This document shows positions 1 through 8,037 of a DNA stretch of 23,056 bases, piece after piece. The notes under the pieces are model-generated. The model was not told the origin of the DNA, did not search any database, and worked only from the letters and a program-made list of their open reading frames with translations. Numbering within the stretch: the first letter of the stretch is position 1; each line of letters begins with the position of its first letter. The stretch comes from a virus. The position numbers and the translations under genes are program-made. The stretch is taken from positions 1-23,056 of the IMG/VR virus record IMGVR_UViG_3300048996_000103; one strand, written 5' to 3'.

Positions 1-955
1 CGGGGCCGGCCATAACCCCATCGAGGTGCATCGTCGTCGCGCCGGTGGTGGTGAGGCGCACCCCGATGTGGGTGACGGATTGCGCGGCGGCGACGGTGTA
101 GTTGCCCTCGATGCGCGTCCACGTCGCGGCGGCCGGGGTCGTCGCGGACACGGAGGACAGAAGCGTCGCCCCGTTGAAGAACATCAAGTTCACCGCGCTG
201 ACCCCGGTCAGCGACGGCAGGTACACGTACGCCGACGCGCGGACTGCGGTGGCGGCCGGGTAGCTGGTGCCCAGGGTGTACCGGGCGCCGCCCGTGCCCG
301 AGGCCGTCCACGTGACGAGCGCGGTGTCCACTCCGAACCGGGCCCCGAACCCAGGCGAATTCTGCGCCACGGTGGGCGCAGTGCCCGCCGAGGAGTACGC
401 CACGATGTTGGCGACGTCCAGCTCAGCGGACGGGTTGAGGACCGAGTTCAGGAGCTCCGTCACCCCGGGGTACACCAGCGGGTACGTGCGTCCGGCGGCC
501 GGGGAGTACGCGGTCGTCGACGCGGTGTACTCCTCCAGGGAGTACAGGTACGGGTCGGCGCAGTACAGCTCCAGCGCCGCTGACCCGAGGGACCACAGGT
601 TTTCGGCGTCGTACGGCAGGGCCCGCCGCCGCACCTTCCCGTACACGAGGGTGTCCTGATCGAGGAACTCCAACGGGGCTGGTTGGCTCTGCGGTTGTGT
701 GGCCGCGCGCAGGGCGAGGGTGAGAGCCCGCAGATCGTCGGGGCTTTCGCCGCGCAGACCCAGGCCGAGCTGGATGATGCGGGCGCCGGTGGTGTCGGGG
801 CCGGTGTAGTCGCCGTGCTGGTCGGGCCGGTTGAGGTCCTCGGCCCGGATCTCGGGCATGTCGTCCATGCCGTCCAGGGCGGTGACGTGGTACTGGCTCC
901 CGGGGCCGAACGTCAGGTCGCCCCACTGGATACGCCCCATGCGCTGCTGAGCCAT
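1..955 (-). CDS. Distal tail protein with carbohydrate-binding-like domain (partial, C-terminus cut by window)
   Basis: Open reading frame from ATG at 955 to the left edge with no stop, about 318 residues visible. Residues 1-140 resemble the Sipho_tail/distal tail (Dit) family, whose members form the ring between tail tube and tip; they start MAQQRMGRIQWGDLTFGPGS and include the typical Dit stretch LELYCADPYLYS. Residues 150-318 are a Ser/Thr/Gly-rich beta stretch ending TTMHLDGVMAGP, which looks like a CBM_4_9-type jelly roll, as often attached to actinophage Dit proteins to touch cell-wall glycans. The start overlaps the tape measure stop as TGATG, so translation is probably coupled. The position right after the tape measure supports the call. 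The Dit part is fairly secure; the sugar-binding role is inference. Confidence 0.8.
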   Translation of the reverse strand, partial: MAQQRMGRIQWGDLTFGPGSQYHVTALDGMDDMPEIRAEDLNRPDQHGDYTGPDTTGARIIQLGLGLRGESPDDLRALTLALRAATQPQSQPAPLEFLDQDTLVYGKVRRRALPYDAENLWSLGSAALELYCADPYLYSLEEYTASTTAYSPAAGRTYPLVYPGVTELLNSVLNPSAELDVANIVAYSSAGTAPTVAQNSPGFGARFGVDTALVTWTASGTGGARYTLGTSYPAATAVRASAYVYLPSLTGVSAVNLMFFNGATLLSSVSATTPAAATWTRIEGNYTVAAAQSVTHIGVRLTTTGATTMHLDGVMAGP

Positions 956-3900
956 CAGTGCCCCTTCCGTCCGATGAGGCCCTGCCACTGAAGGGCGTTC
1001 AGGATTCCGCCCGGGGTGGCGTCCGACTGGTAGAGGTTGAACGTGTTGTTGGTCGTCCCGGCGCCGGCCGTGCCCGCGTACGCGGCGGTCAGCTGACCCG
1101 GTACGGGGATGCTCGATGACACCGTCGCGACGGTTGATGCGGCGCGGGCCGCAGCCCCGGCCACCGACGCCGCCGACGCGGTGACCTTCGCCCGCATCGC
1201 CTCGAACCCCAGCGGCATGCCCTGCATGAACTGGACACCGATCCGCTGGGCGACGCGGGACGGGGAGTGGATGTCGAGCTTTTTCGTCAGCGCCTTAACG
1301 ATCGCGGTGGCGATCGACTCCATCGCCCGCTCGATCGCGCCCTTCTGCTGCTTCAGCCCGGTGATCAGGCCTTGCGCGGCCTTGACCCCGGCGTCGTACA
1401 TCGCGCCGGCCACGATGGTTCCGGACGCGGACGCGCTCCGGACGATCGACCCCTGGAGTTCGTTGATCTTTTTGATCTCGTCCGGGGTTGCGTTGGCGAG
1501 TGCGGCTGCTGTTGCGGCCCCGCCCTCGACTCCTGCGGCGGCGATGTCGTCGAGGAGGGTGGTGCTGAGTCCGGCGTTCTTCAACTTGCCCAGGTTGACC
1601 TGGAATCGCTTCGATTCAAGCGCGGCCTGCTGGAGGCCGAGGGTGATCGCGGACACCGAGTTGACGAGGCTGTTGCCGGTGGTGATGTTCGCGCCGCCGA
1701 TGATGCCGTCGCGGATCTGCGCGGCCGCATCGGTCCGCTGCTTGAGGACGTCGTCCAGCTTGACCTGCGCGGCCTTCAACTGAGTCGCGATGGTGTCGCG
1801 TTGCTTGGCCAGTTGGATGAGTCGGCGGTTGTCCCGCTGCACCATGTCGAGGAGCGGGCCGAGGCTGCTCTTCCCTTTCCTGTTCCGCGCGTCGATCGAC
1901 ACGGCCCGCTGGATCAGGCTGGTGATCGTGGACAGCTTCTTCTGGAGCGCGTCGGCCCCGGCGTTCAGGCCGTCGATGAGGCCCTTGATGATGGATTTGC
2001 CCGCCGGGGTGAGCAGGGTGGCGTCCCTCTTCTTCGGGCCCTTCCAGTCGGGGATCTTGTTGGTGAGCGAGTTGAGGACACCCTGCACGCTGGGGATTTG
2101 CGACTGAATGCCCGCGATGAACCCGGCCACGACCGACGCCCCGGCTCCCACGAGGTAGCCGCGGAGGTCACCAAGCGCGGCGCGCGCCCGCTCCGGGAGT
2201 TTCGCGATCTCCTGCACCGCCGCGTCCCGTTTTTTCTGGATCGCGACGACCATCTGGACGCCGGCCTCTTCGATTTTCTGCCGGAGTTTCGCGGCGAGAG
2301 GGAGGAGCGCCATCGTGAGTTTCACGGGCAGTTCGGAGAACCGGGCGACCAGCGTGGACACGAGGCCGGACAGGGTGCGCTTCGCTGCCTCGATGGCGCC
2401 GTTGACGTCGCCGTGCAGCAGCGCGGTGAAGGTTTGCAGGGCGGGGACGACAACGTCATGGATGGTGCGGGAGAGGTCGTCGGCGAAATACGCGGCGAGC
2501 ACGCCGACGATCTTGATGAGGAGTTCGAGGGCGGGCATGAGCGCGGTCAGGAGTTCGGCGCTCATCGTGGTCCAGGCCTCGATGAGGGGGGTGAGGGCTA
2601 CGAGAAGTTCGCCGCAGGATTCACCGAGGCTGACGAGGCTGGGGCTCAGTTCGGTGAGGAGTTCGCCGAACAGGGTGAGGGCGGTGACGAGTTGGAACGC
2701 CAGCAGTTCCGCGAACGGCTGGATGATGCCGGGCAGCGCGGCAAGAACGGGGGTCAGGGTGTCACGCAGAGTGTCCGCCACCTGCTGGACAACTGGGGCA
2801 AGTGCGGCGAAAACGGTGGTGCAGGCGTCGAGGAGTGGGGTTAGTGCGGGCAGCAGACTCGCTACGAGCTGACCCGCCACGGTGAGCAGCGGCGACGCGG
2901 CAACTACCAGTGCGCCTACGGCGGTTGCTGCGCCCTCCAGGACGGGGCCGAGGGCCTTGATCACGGGGGACAGCCCGGTACCCAAGGCCTTGACGAGGGT
3001 CTGGACGGGCGGGCCGAGCGCAGTAATCACGGGGCCGACCGCAACCAGAGCCTGGCCGAGGAGCGGAGCCACCGTCTTTCCGATGGTCTGCATGGTGGCG
3101 AACAGCGACTTGAACGCGTCCTGCACCGCGTCGGTCTTCGCGATGCGGGCGATTTCCGCTGTGATGGATTCCAGCACGCCGAGCATGCCGCCGCCCTGCG
3201 ACTGTGCCGCACCGAAAACGGACCCAAAGATGCTGCCGACGTTCCCGATGACGTGGACGAGCTGGCCGATCAGGTCGATGGCCTGCTCGATCGCCTTCTC
3301 CATGCCACCCGACTCGAACGACGCGCTGATCTTCGCGGCGATCTTGTCGAGGGCGGTCCCGCCCGCCTTCGACAGCCGGGCGAACGCGGGTGCTGCTGCG
3401 GCGCTGATCTGGCCGAGGGCGGTGACGACCTGCCCGGGGGCGCGAGAGAACTCACGCAGCCCGGTGGTGGCGCCCTTGAGCGCCGTGCCGAAGGTGCCGT
3501 CCTTCCCGAGACCGCGGACGGCAGTGAACACGCCCGTGGCCATTCGGTTGAGCGTCCCGGCAGTACTGTCGAGCGCGCCACGGAACGCCGGCAGGGTTGT
3601 CTTTGCGGTAGAGGTGAGTTGCTTGTCGAGCCCGGCGAACACCCGGTCCTGCACGGACTTCTTGATCGCGTCGAGCGCGGGGCTGGCCTTGTGGATCTCC
3701 TCAACGAACGACCTCGCGTTCGGGGAGAGCTTCTCCAGCGCCTCCCCGTACTCCTTCGCCTTCGACGGGTCCAGCGCCGCCGTGACCGCATCCCCCACCC
3801 CGGACATGGCCAGCTTGAACGTGTTCGTCGCCAGCTGAAGGGCCAGGATGCCGGACAACCCGACCGCGGCCGCCGGCGCGATGTTCACGAGCGTTGCGAC

Positions 3901-4500
3901 CAGACCAGCAACCACCGGAACCAGCGCACCGATCGCCACCGACGCCTTCGCGCCCAGAGCCGCGATCGAGCCGAGGCCGGCCGCCGCCCCAGCGACGCGG
4001 CCCAGAGATTCGCGGACGCTCGCCAACCGCCGGTTGAGGCCACGGTCGTCGACGTCGACGTCGATGGTGACGTCCGTGTCGTCGACCTGCCGGGCGGCGT
4101 CGCGGAGGCGGGTGAGGTTCGTGAGCGCGCCGCTGACCTGCGCCTGCACGAGGACGCTGGGGTGTGAGCGCTGAAGGCGTTCGAGGTGCGGTTGCAGGCG
4201 CTCCATCTGACGGAGCGCGTCCTCGATGCTGATATCGACGCCGATGCGCTGGTTGGCGAGTTCGTCGAGTTCGCCGCGGACCCGGTGCAGGTCGCGGTCC
4301 AGGTCGGTGCTGTCTGCGGTGAGGTCGAACGGGGGGATGCTGTCCGTCGCGGCGCGCAGGGTGCGCTGCATCGATTCGCCGAGGGCAGCGCCGACGGACG
4401 ACCCCTGCCGGGTCGCGTCGGCCACGATCCCGCTGGTGTTGCCGAGGTTGACCTGTAGGTGACTGATCAGATTCGGCAGATTGATGTCGTCAGCAGCCAC
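955..4500 (-). CDS. Tail tape measure protein
   Basis: 1181 residues, by far the longest gene here. It sets tail length and is ejected with the DNA. A mostly helical N-terminus (residues 65-170) is followed by a long hydrophobic Ala/Gly/Val stretch (170-225), then repeated hydrophobic Leu/Pro/Gly segments around 470-640, then Ala/Lys/Arg-rich helices; this pattern is typical of tape measure proteins. The start is GTG at 4500, decided by AGGAGGTG seven bases upstream and the residues MAADDINLPNLISHL. The Shine-Dalgarno overlaps the stop of the frameshifted chaperone at 4514. Order chaperone, tape measure, distal tail is the standard siphovirus order. I see no lytic transglycosylase or peptidase domain in it, although such domains are common in this family. 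Confidence 0.95.
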   Translation of the reverse strand: MAADDINLPNLISHLQVNLGNTSGIVADATRQGSSVGAALGESMQRTLRAATDSIPPFDLTADSTDLDRDLHRVRGELDELANQRIGVDISIEDALRQMERLQPHLERLQRSHPSVLVQAQVSGALTNLTRLRDAARQVDDTDVTIDVDVDDRGLNRRLASVRESLGRVAGAAAGLGSIAALGAKASVAIGALVPVVAGLVATLVNIAPAAAVGLSGILALQLATNTFKLAMSGVGDAVTAALDPSKAKEYGEALEKLSPNARSFVEEIHKASPALDAIKKSVQDRVFAGLDKQLTSTAKTTLPAFRGALDSTAGTLNRMATGVFTAVRGLGKDGTFGTALKGATTGLREFSRAPGQVVTALGQISAAAAPAFARLSKAGGTALDKIAAKISASFESGGMEKAIEQAIDLIGQLVHVIGNVGSIFGSVFGAAQSQGGGMLGVLESITAEIARIAKTDAVQDAFKSLFATMQTIGKTVAPLLGQALVAVGPVITALGPPVQTLVKALGTGLSPVIKALGPVLEGAATAVGALVVAASPLLTVAGQLVASLLPALTPLLDACTTVFAALAPVVQQVADTLRDTLTPVLAALPGIIQPFAELLAFQLVTALTLFGELLTELSPSLVSLGESCGELLVALTPLIEAWTTMSAELLTALMPALELLIKIVGVLAAYFADDLSRTIHDVVVPALQTFTALLHGDVNGAIEAAKRTLSGLVSTLVARFSELPVKLTMALLPLAAKLRQKIEEAGVQMVVAIQKKRDAAVQEIAKLPERARAALGDLRGYLVGAGASVVAGFIAGIQSQIPSVQGVLNSLTNKIPDWKGPKKRDATLLTPAGKSIIKGLIDGLNAGADALQKKLSTITSLIQRAVSIDARNRKGKSSLGPLLDMVQRDNRRLIQLAKQRDTIATQLKAAQVKLDDVLKQRTDAAAQIRDGIIGGANITTGNSLVNSVSAITLGLQQAALESKRFQVNLGKLKNAGLSTTLLDDIAAAGVEGGAATAAALANATPDEIKKINELQGSIVRSASASGTIVAGAMYDAGVKAAQGLITGLKQQKGAIERAMESIATAIVKALTKKLDIHSPSRVAQRIGVQFMQGMPLGFEAMRAKVTASAASVAGAAARAASTVATVSSSIPVPGQLTAAYAGTAGAGTTNNTFNLYQSDATPGGILNALQWQGLIGRKGH

Positions 4501-4513
4501 CGCAGGTCACCTC

Positions 4514-5136
4514 CTATTGCATGGCGGCCATGGCCATGAGGCCGGGACCGGATTCCGTCGTCTGGGTGCCGCCGGTGTTGTGGGCGGCCTGGTGCTGGTC
4601 GGCGAGCGTGATGAGCTGCGCCTGCGTCATGCCCCAGAAGGCGTCGGGAGGAATGTGGAGGGCACCGACGGCGAGGTAGTAGAACTCGGCCCAGGGGTAG
4701 ACGGCAGACTCACGTCCGTGACCGCCGGGCCCGGGTCGTTTCCCACGGACTCCAGGGCCTTGCCCAGTGCAGCGCCGAACGCGTCGGTGTACTCGCCGAT
4801 GCGACCGGGGTGCAGGAGGTCGGCGAGGTCGGCTCCGTCGGTGCGGCGCCGGTACACGATGTCGGAGATGGTGCGCTTCCCCTTGGCGTCGACGTGCTCG
4901 CGCAGGTGGGGTTCGAATCCGCCGGGGCCGACCATGCCGGCGCCGAGCATTTGGTGGAGGGGGCCGAATGCGGCGCCGCCGCCGGTGGCGTCGATCGCGG
5001 CCTGCACTGCGCCGATGCTGCCGAAGCGTGCTTCGAGGAGGGCGAGTGCACGGAAGCTGTAGCGGAGGGGGACGGTGCTGCCGTCGGTGAGGGTGACGGT
5101 GCCGCCCTCGGCGAGGAGGTCGAGGCCTGTGGTCAT
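4514..5136 (-). CDS. Tail assembly chaperone, long -1 frameshift product (gpGT-like)
   Basis: Joins residues 1-133 of the zero-frame chaperone (5136 to 4738) to 74 residues read in the -1 frame (4738 to the TAG at 4514-4516), about 207 residues in all. The -1 extension has no start codon of its own near its beginning and contains PWAEFYYLAVGALHIPPD and FWGMTQAQLITLADQH, which look like the helical T-part of lambda gpGT-type chaperones (a W/F-rich segment, then FW-MT--L--L). The slip site GGGAAAC is at 4744-4738 in the right phase. These products bind the tape measure and recruit tail tube subunits during assembly. The stop overlaps the tape measure ribosome site. It was assembled by hand from the two frames. 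Confidence 0.85.
4627..5136 (-). CDS. Tail assembly chaperone, short zero-frame product (gpG-like)
   Basis: 169 residues from ATG at 5136 (MTTGLDLLAEGGTVTLTDG), with AGGAG six to seven bases upstream. The N-terminus (TVTLTDGSTVPLRYSFRALALLEARFGSIGAV) matches the usual build of actinophage tail chaperones: a short beta hairpin, then a helix. After the slip site the zero frame runs on for only 36 residues of Pro/Ser/Thr-rich sequence, as expected for a tail with little constraint. Most ribosomes should make this form, a minority the longer one. It lies between the major tail protein and the tape measure. Longer upstream starts in this frame run back into the tail protein gene and were rejected. 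Confidence 0.85.
   Translation of the reverse strand: MTTGLDLLAEGGTVTLTDGSTVPLRYSFRALALLEARFGSIGAVQAAIDATGGGAAFGPLHQMLGAGMVGPGGFEPHLREHVDAKGKRTISDIVYRRRTDGADLADLLHPGRIGEYTDAFGAALGKALESVGNDPGPAVTDVSLPSTPGPSSTTSPSVPSTFLPTPSGA
4738..4744 (-). promoter_or_regulatory. Programmed -1 ribosomal frameshift site GGGAAAC
   Basis: On the minus strand the bases GTG GGA AAC GAC contain the heptamer G GGA AAC in the zero frame of the chaperone, the X XXY YYZ form needed for a tandem -1 slip. Lambda G/GT uses the closely related GGGAAAG. The palindrome CCGGGCCCGG begins five bases after the heptamer and, with GACC/GGTC flanking it, could form a stimulatory hairpin. The -1 frame is open from here to 4514. 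Confidence 0.85.
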
Positions 5137-5184
5137 GCGGGGCTCCTGGGTGAGTGCCGGGTTTCGGCCTGCGGGAGGGAGGGG

Positions 5185-5229
5185 CCGGGCGGGCGGCGGC
5201 GTAGACAAGGGGTCCGCGCGCCCGCCCGG
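5185..5229 (-). terminator. GC-rich hairpin after major tail protein gene
   Basis: An 11-bp perfect inverted repeat (CCGGGCGGGCG at 5185-5195, its complement at 5219-5229) with a 23-base loop sits 11 bases after the tail protein stop and about 50 bases before the chaperone start. There is no T-run. It could be an intrinsic terminator or attenuator that keeps chaperone and tape measure below the abundant tail tube protein. Function is inferred from position only. Confidence 0.5.
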
Positions 5230-5240
5230 GGTAGAAGGGG

Positions 5241-5807
5241 TCAGACGATCGCGGCGGCGGTCTCGTTGATGACGATGTCCAACCACTTGTTGTTGGAGAT
5301 CAGCGGATCGGCGTTCGCGGTGAACGACGCGATGCGGTAGTCCTCCTCGGCGAAACCGAGGTCCGGGAAGGCGCTGCACGTGAGCTTGTGCATGACGACG
5401 TGGACGTCGCCGCCGATGATGTCGATGCCGTTCGGCGGGGTGACCCCTTCGAGCTTGAAGGCGGGGAACACAGCGTTCGCGCCGGTCAGGCCCCACGAGG
5501 TCTTCTGTGCCGGGGTCGTGCCCGAGTCGGTGACGGTGCCGCCGATGATCGCGGCCAGCACATCAAGGCTCATCTTGGCGTGCGTGATCGCCACCTGCAC
5601 GTTCGTCAGCGCCGAGTTCGACGCCAGCTTCTGGTTATCCCCGCGCAGGGTTTTGACCTCGATCTCACCAGTGATCTCGTACGTCTTGATGCCCGGCACG
5701 TCGATCGCGGTCCCGTACGTCGGGGTGCCGGCCGCCGGGTCGGTGAGGAGCGGGCTGATCTTGGCGTCCTGGATTCCGTAGACGCGAGTGAATCGCTGGA
5801 GCGGCAT
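5241..5807 (-). CDS. Major tail (tube) protein
   Basis: 188 residues from ATG at 5807 (MPLQRFTRVYGIQDAKISPL), with AGGA upstream. Composition is beta-rich with few Cys and no membrane segment. The run KTYEITGEIEVKTLRGDNQ matches the way actinophage tube proteins begin, where a K-L-GD- loop follows the first strands. Tube proteins polymerise into hexameric rings around the tape measure. The place between the tail terminator region and the frameshifting chaperone is the standard one. A hairpin follows the gene. The ORF could start further upstream, but that part overlaps the neighbour and has shadow-like Pro/Arg composition. Confidence 0.88.
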   Translation of the reverse strand: MPLQRFTRVYGIQDAKISPLLTDPAAGTPTYGTAIDVPGIKTYEITGEIEVKTLRGDNQKLASNSALTNVQVAITHAKMSLDVLAAIIGGTVTDSGTTPAQKTSWGLTGANAVFPAFKLEGVTPPNGIDIIGGDVHVVMHKLTCSAFPDLGFAEEDYRIASFTANADPLISNNKWLDIVINETAAAIV

Positions 5808-5848
5808 GTCCTGGTCCTTCCTGGTGCCGGGGTTCGGCCCGGACGGGG

Positions 5849-6160
5849 TTACTGATCGGTGTGGGGCGGGGTCGGGTTGTCGTCCGGGGGTGGGGGCAGC
5901 TCCAGCACGGAGCCGGGGATCTGAGCGGCCAGTTCGGGGGTGAGGTCGCCTGCGGCCTGCGGGGGGATTGCCCCGTCGATCAGCCACCACAGGTAGCCGG
6001 GCTGGCCCGGGGTGGGGTAGATGACCACCGCACCGTCCGTGATGCCTTCGTCGTTCGGCACCCGCAGCAGCGGCCCGCCCGGGCGCACCGGCCAGAACAT
6101 CGGGCCAAGATTCGTGATGACGTCCTCGCGGGGCAGGGCGATCGTCAGTGCGGTGCTCAT
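5849..6160 (-). CDS. Hypothetical small protein between tail terminator and tube protein genes
   Basis: 103 residues from ATG at 6160 (MSTALTIALPREDVITNLGP); the start overlaps the upstream stop as ATGA, arguing for coupled translation. It has a short aromatic segment (YLWWLIDGAIPP) and an acidic, Pro-rich C-terminus (ELPPPPDDNPTPP). No membrane segment, Cys pair or family is recognisable. Its place in the tail module suggests a minor tail or head-tail joining role, but nothing in the sequence shows this. The longer upstream extension of this frame was rejected as an antisense-like shadow of its neighbour. Confidence 0.72.
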   Translation of the reverse strand: MSTALTIALPREDVITNLGPMFWPVRPGGPLLRVPNDEGITDGAVVIYPTPGQPGYLWWLIDGAIPPQAAGDLTPELAAQIPGSVLELPPPPDDNPTPPHTDQ

Positions 6161-6609
6161 GCGGGGGTGACCTCCGAGGTGAGGAGCTGCCGGTGAATCT
6201 CGACGGTGATCGAGGACCGGACCCGGTTGTCCTTGATCTCGAACCGGTCGAGGTCGATGACCCGAACCGCGGTCACCTTCGCCGGGTGGGCGGGCAGCGG
6301 CCGGCCGTGCAGCTGGTGCGCGATCGTCTCGGCGAGCCCGTACCGCTCCGCGTTCGGCGCGGTCGACGCAGTGGCCTTGGTCCGGGCGTTCTGGACGAGA
6401 TCGACGGTGACGGTCTCGACGATCGCGAGGCCGGCGTTCGGGTCGCCGTAGTCCCCATTGGCCTTGCGGTCGAGGCCGGTGGACACAGCCTCGGTGACGA
6501 CGACGAACGGGCACGCCTGGCCCTCGCGCGGCCCGTCGCGGAACACCGGCACGTTGAGGCCGAGGGACTCGATGCGGGCTTTGATCGCCCCGGAGGTGGT
6601 GGCGGCCAT
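6157..6609 (-). CDS. Tail terminator-like protein (DUF3168-type)
   Basis: 150 residues from ATG at 6609, overlapping the upstream stop as TGATG. The layout suits the tail completion/terminator family: an N-terminal helix (TTSGAIKARIESLG), a strand with CPFVVVTEA, a conserved ETVTVDLVQNARTKA strand and helix, then LAETIAHQLHGRPL and a closing beta strand RSSITVEIHRQ. Such proteins cap the tail tube and fix its length before joining to the head. It follows the gp10-like gene and precedes the tail tube gene by one small gene, the usual position. The call rests on layout and order rather than a catalytic motif. Confidence 0.7.
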   Translation of the reverse strand: MAATTSGAIKARIESLGLNVPVFRDGPREGQACPFVVVTEAVSTGLDRKANGDYGDPNAGLAIVETVTVDLVQNARTKATASTAPNAERYGLAETIAHQLHGRPLPAHPAKVTAVRVIDLDRFEIKDNRVRSSITVEIHRQLLTSEVTPA

Positions 6610-7064
6610 CAGCGCCGCCCCCGCCCGGCACGAACCTGCGACAGGTTCGCGCGGAAAAAGATCTCCGTCATTTCGATCGCGGGCCGCAGGAACGGCTGCG
6701 CGCGGGTGCCGGGGTGGTTGACCCGGGCGACGGGGTGGCGGGCGCCGGGCCAGTACAGAGCCTTGCCGTTCTTCGGGACGATGACGTGCGGGTCGGTGCC
6801 ACCCTCAACGTCGGCGGCGTAGTTGACGTTCGTGCCGACGACGTAGCCGACGCTGCGCCCGGTGTTCGTGGCGCGGGACACGATCGAGGACCGCAGGCGG
6901 CCGGTGTCCACGGCGGCGCGGCGGCGGGCTTCGTTCTGCACGTCGGTGCCGGTCCGGTCTACGGCCGTCTTCACGTCGTCGGACATGCCGCCGAGGGCAC
7001 GGCGCAGCCCGCGCTCATACGCGCGAGTGTTGAGGGTGACGGAGGCCGTCGCGCCGATACGCAT
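6609..7064 (-). CDS. HK97 gp10-like head-tail joining protein
   Basis: 151 residues from ATG at 7064, overlapping the stop of the connector gene. It shows the hallmarks of the HK97 gp10 family: the helix MSDDVKTAVDRTGTDVQNEARRRA, the strongly conserved VDTGRLRSSI motif, the YVVGTNVNYAADVEGGT strand with the Y-A--VE-GT pattern, and the late motif GTRAQPFLRPAIE. Family members work at the neck or first tail ring during tail assembly. Length and order are normal for the family, and I see nothing odd in it. Confidence 0.9.
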   Translation of the reverse strand: MRIGATASVTLNTRAYERGLRRALGGMSDDVKTAVDRTGTDVQNEARRRAAVDTGRLRSSIVSRATNTGRSVGYVVGTNVNYAADVEGGTDPHVIVPKNGKALYWPGARHPVARVNHPGTRAQPFLRPAIEMTEIFFRANLSQVRAGRGRR

Positions 7065-7741
7065 CAGATACCGCCGATCAGCGCGGGCCGGTTGAGGAAC
7101 GTCACGAGGAGGGCGTCTGCCTGCGTCGATCCGGTCGACGACGACGGGGCGACGACGCCCGTCTCCTCGGTCTCGTTCTCGATGCGGACGTTGTTGCCCT
7201 CGTCATCCACATCGAGGCCCGGGGACTGCTGGGCGTCGGCGTCGGACGGGGCGGCCCCGGCCTGCTTGTCCGCAGCCAGCAGGGCGCACGCCTGGCTGAC
7301 CAGGAACGGCACCTCGGCATACCCGAACTCCCCAGTGATGCGGGCCTGCTCCAGCCCCCACGACTCGAACAGGCCACGCCACCCGCCGTTGTACGACTCG
7401 GCGCCGACGATCAGGTCGTCGTACCCGCCCCACCGCAGGAACACCGCGTCGACTGCGCCGAGGGTGTCGGCCGAGGTGACCCGCCATGCCGACGACGGGA
7501 GCGACGGGGCGTCGTCAGCGGCGACGACGGGCGTCACCGTAGTGATCGTGCGGACGCGGCGCGGGAGGAGAACAGTCCCGTCCGGTGCCACGTCCGCGAC
7601 GATCACCAACTCGGTGGGCTCGAACAGCTGCTGGGTGTACCGCTCGATGCGCTCCGTGGCAGCAGCGATCCACGCGGCGACCTCGGCATCGGTGCCGGTG
7701 CAGCCTGCGGTGCGCGCGTCGTCCACGGAGCAGTACGCCAT
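7064..7741 (-). CDS. Head-tail connector (HK97 gp6-like adaptor)
   Basis: 225 residues from ATG at 7741 (MAYCSVDDARTAGC). The opening is typical of gp6/gp15-like adaptors: a short SVDDAR turn and a helix AEVAAWIAAATERIERYTQQLFEP, followed by strands with LPRRVRTITTVTPV and a late helix LVSQACALLAADKQAG. These proteins form a ring under the portal. The insert between residues 40 and 160 makes it longer than minimal gp6 proteins and resembles the larger adaptor forms in actinophages. The C-terminus (ADALLVTFLNRPALIGG) is the usual short hydrophobic end. Overlap with the gp10-like gene supports joint expression. Confidence 0.82.
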   Translation of the reverse strand: MAYCSVDDARTAGCTGTDAEVAAWIAAATERIERYTQQLFEPTELVIVADVAPDGTVLLPRRVRTITTVTPVVAADDAPSLPSSAWRVTSADTLGAVDAVFLRWGGYDDLIVGAESYNGGWRGLFESWGLEQARITGEFGYAEVPFLVSQACALLAADKQAGAAPSDADAQQSPGLDVDDEGNNVRIENETEETGVVAPSSSTGSTQADALLVTFLNRPALIGGI

Positions 7742-7744
7742 GGG

Positions 7745-8029
7745 TCAGCCCTCGCCGTCCTGCTCGGCCTCGGCCTCGGCTGCGTCCAGCTCACGGCGTA
7801 CACCCGCGGTGATCAGTCCGCCCTTGACGACGATCTGTCGGGCGTACCCGCCCGGGTGCTCATGCACGACCGGCCCGGTCGGCGTCGCGAAGTCCGCCGT
7901 GTCGAGGGCCCGGAACGCGTCCTCGGGCGCGACCTGCCCGACTTCCCACCCGGTGCCGGCCGCGTACTCCTGCGTGCGGACCGTGGCCTGCGGCTTCTCT
8001 GTGCTGATGGGCTTCTTGGCGTCTGCCAT
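7745..8029 (-). CDS. Hypothetical head-module protein
   Basis: 94 residues from ATG at 8029 (MADAKKPISTEKPQATVRTQ), chosen because GGAG sits seven bases upstream and because the longer frame reaching 8263 overlaps the neighbour with Arg-rich shadow sequence. The protein is charged and soluble, has a central GGYARQIVVKGGLITAGVRREL segment that could be two strands, and ends in an acidic tail (DAAEAEAEQDGEG). No family is recognised. Lying between capsid and connector, it may be a neck or capsid-decorating protein; this is inference from position. Confidence 0.7.
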   Translation of the reverse strand: MADAKKPISTEKPQATVRTQEYAAGTGWEVGQVAPEDAFRALDTADFATPTGPVVHEHPGGYARQIVVKGGLITAGVRRELDAAEAEAEQDGEG

Positions 8030-8037
8030 GAGGGCTC

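Noticed and set aside
1267-2844. 525-codon plus-strand open frame opposite the tape measure gene
   Set aside because: High-GC codon bias of the minus-strand gene leaves the opposite frames open. Its translation is Gly/Arg/Asp/His-rich low-complexity sequence, with no ribosome site or family look.
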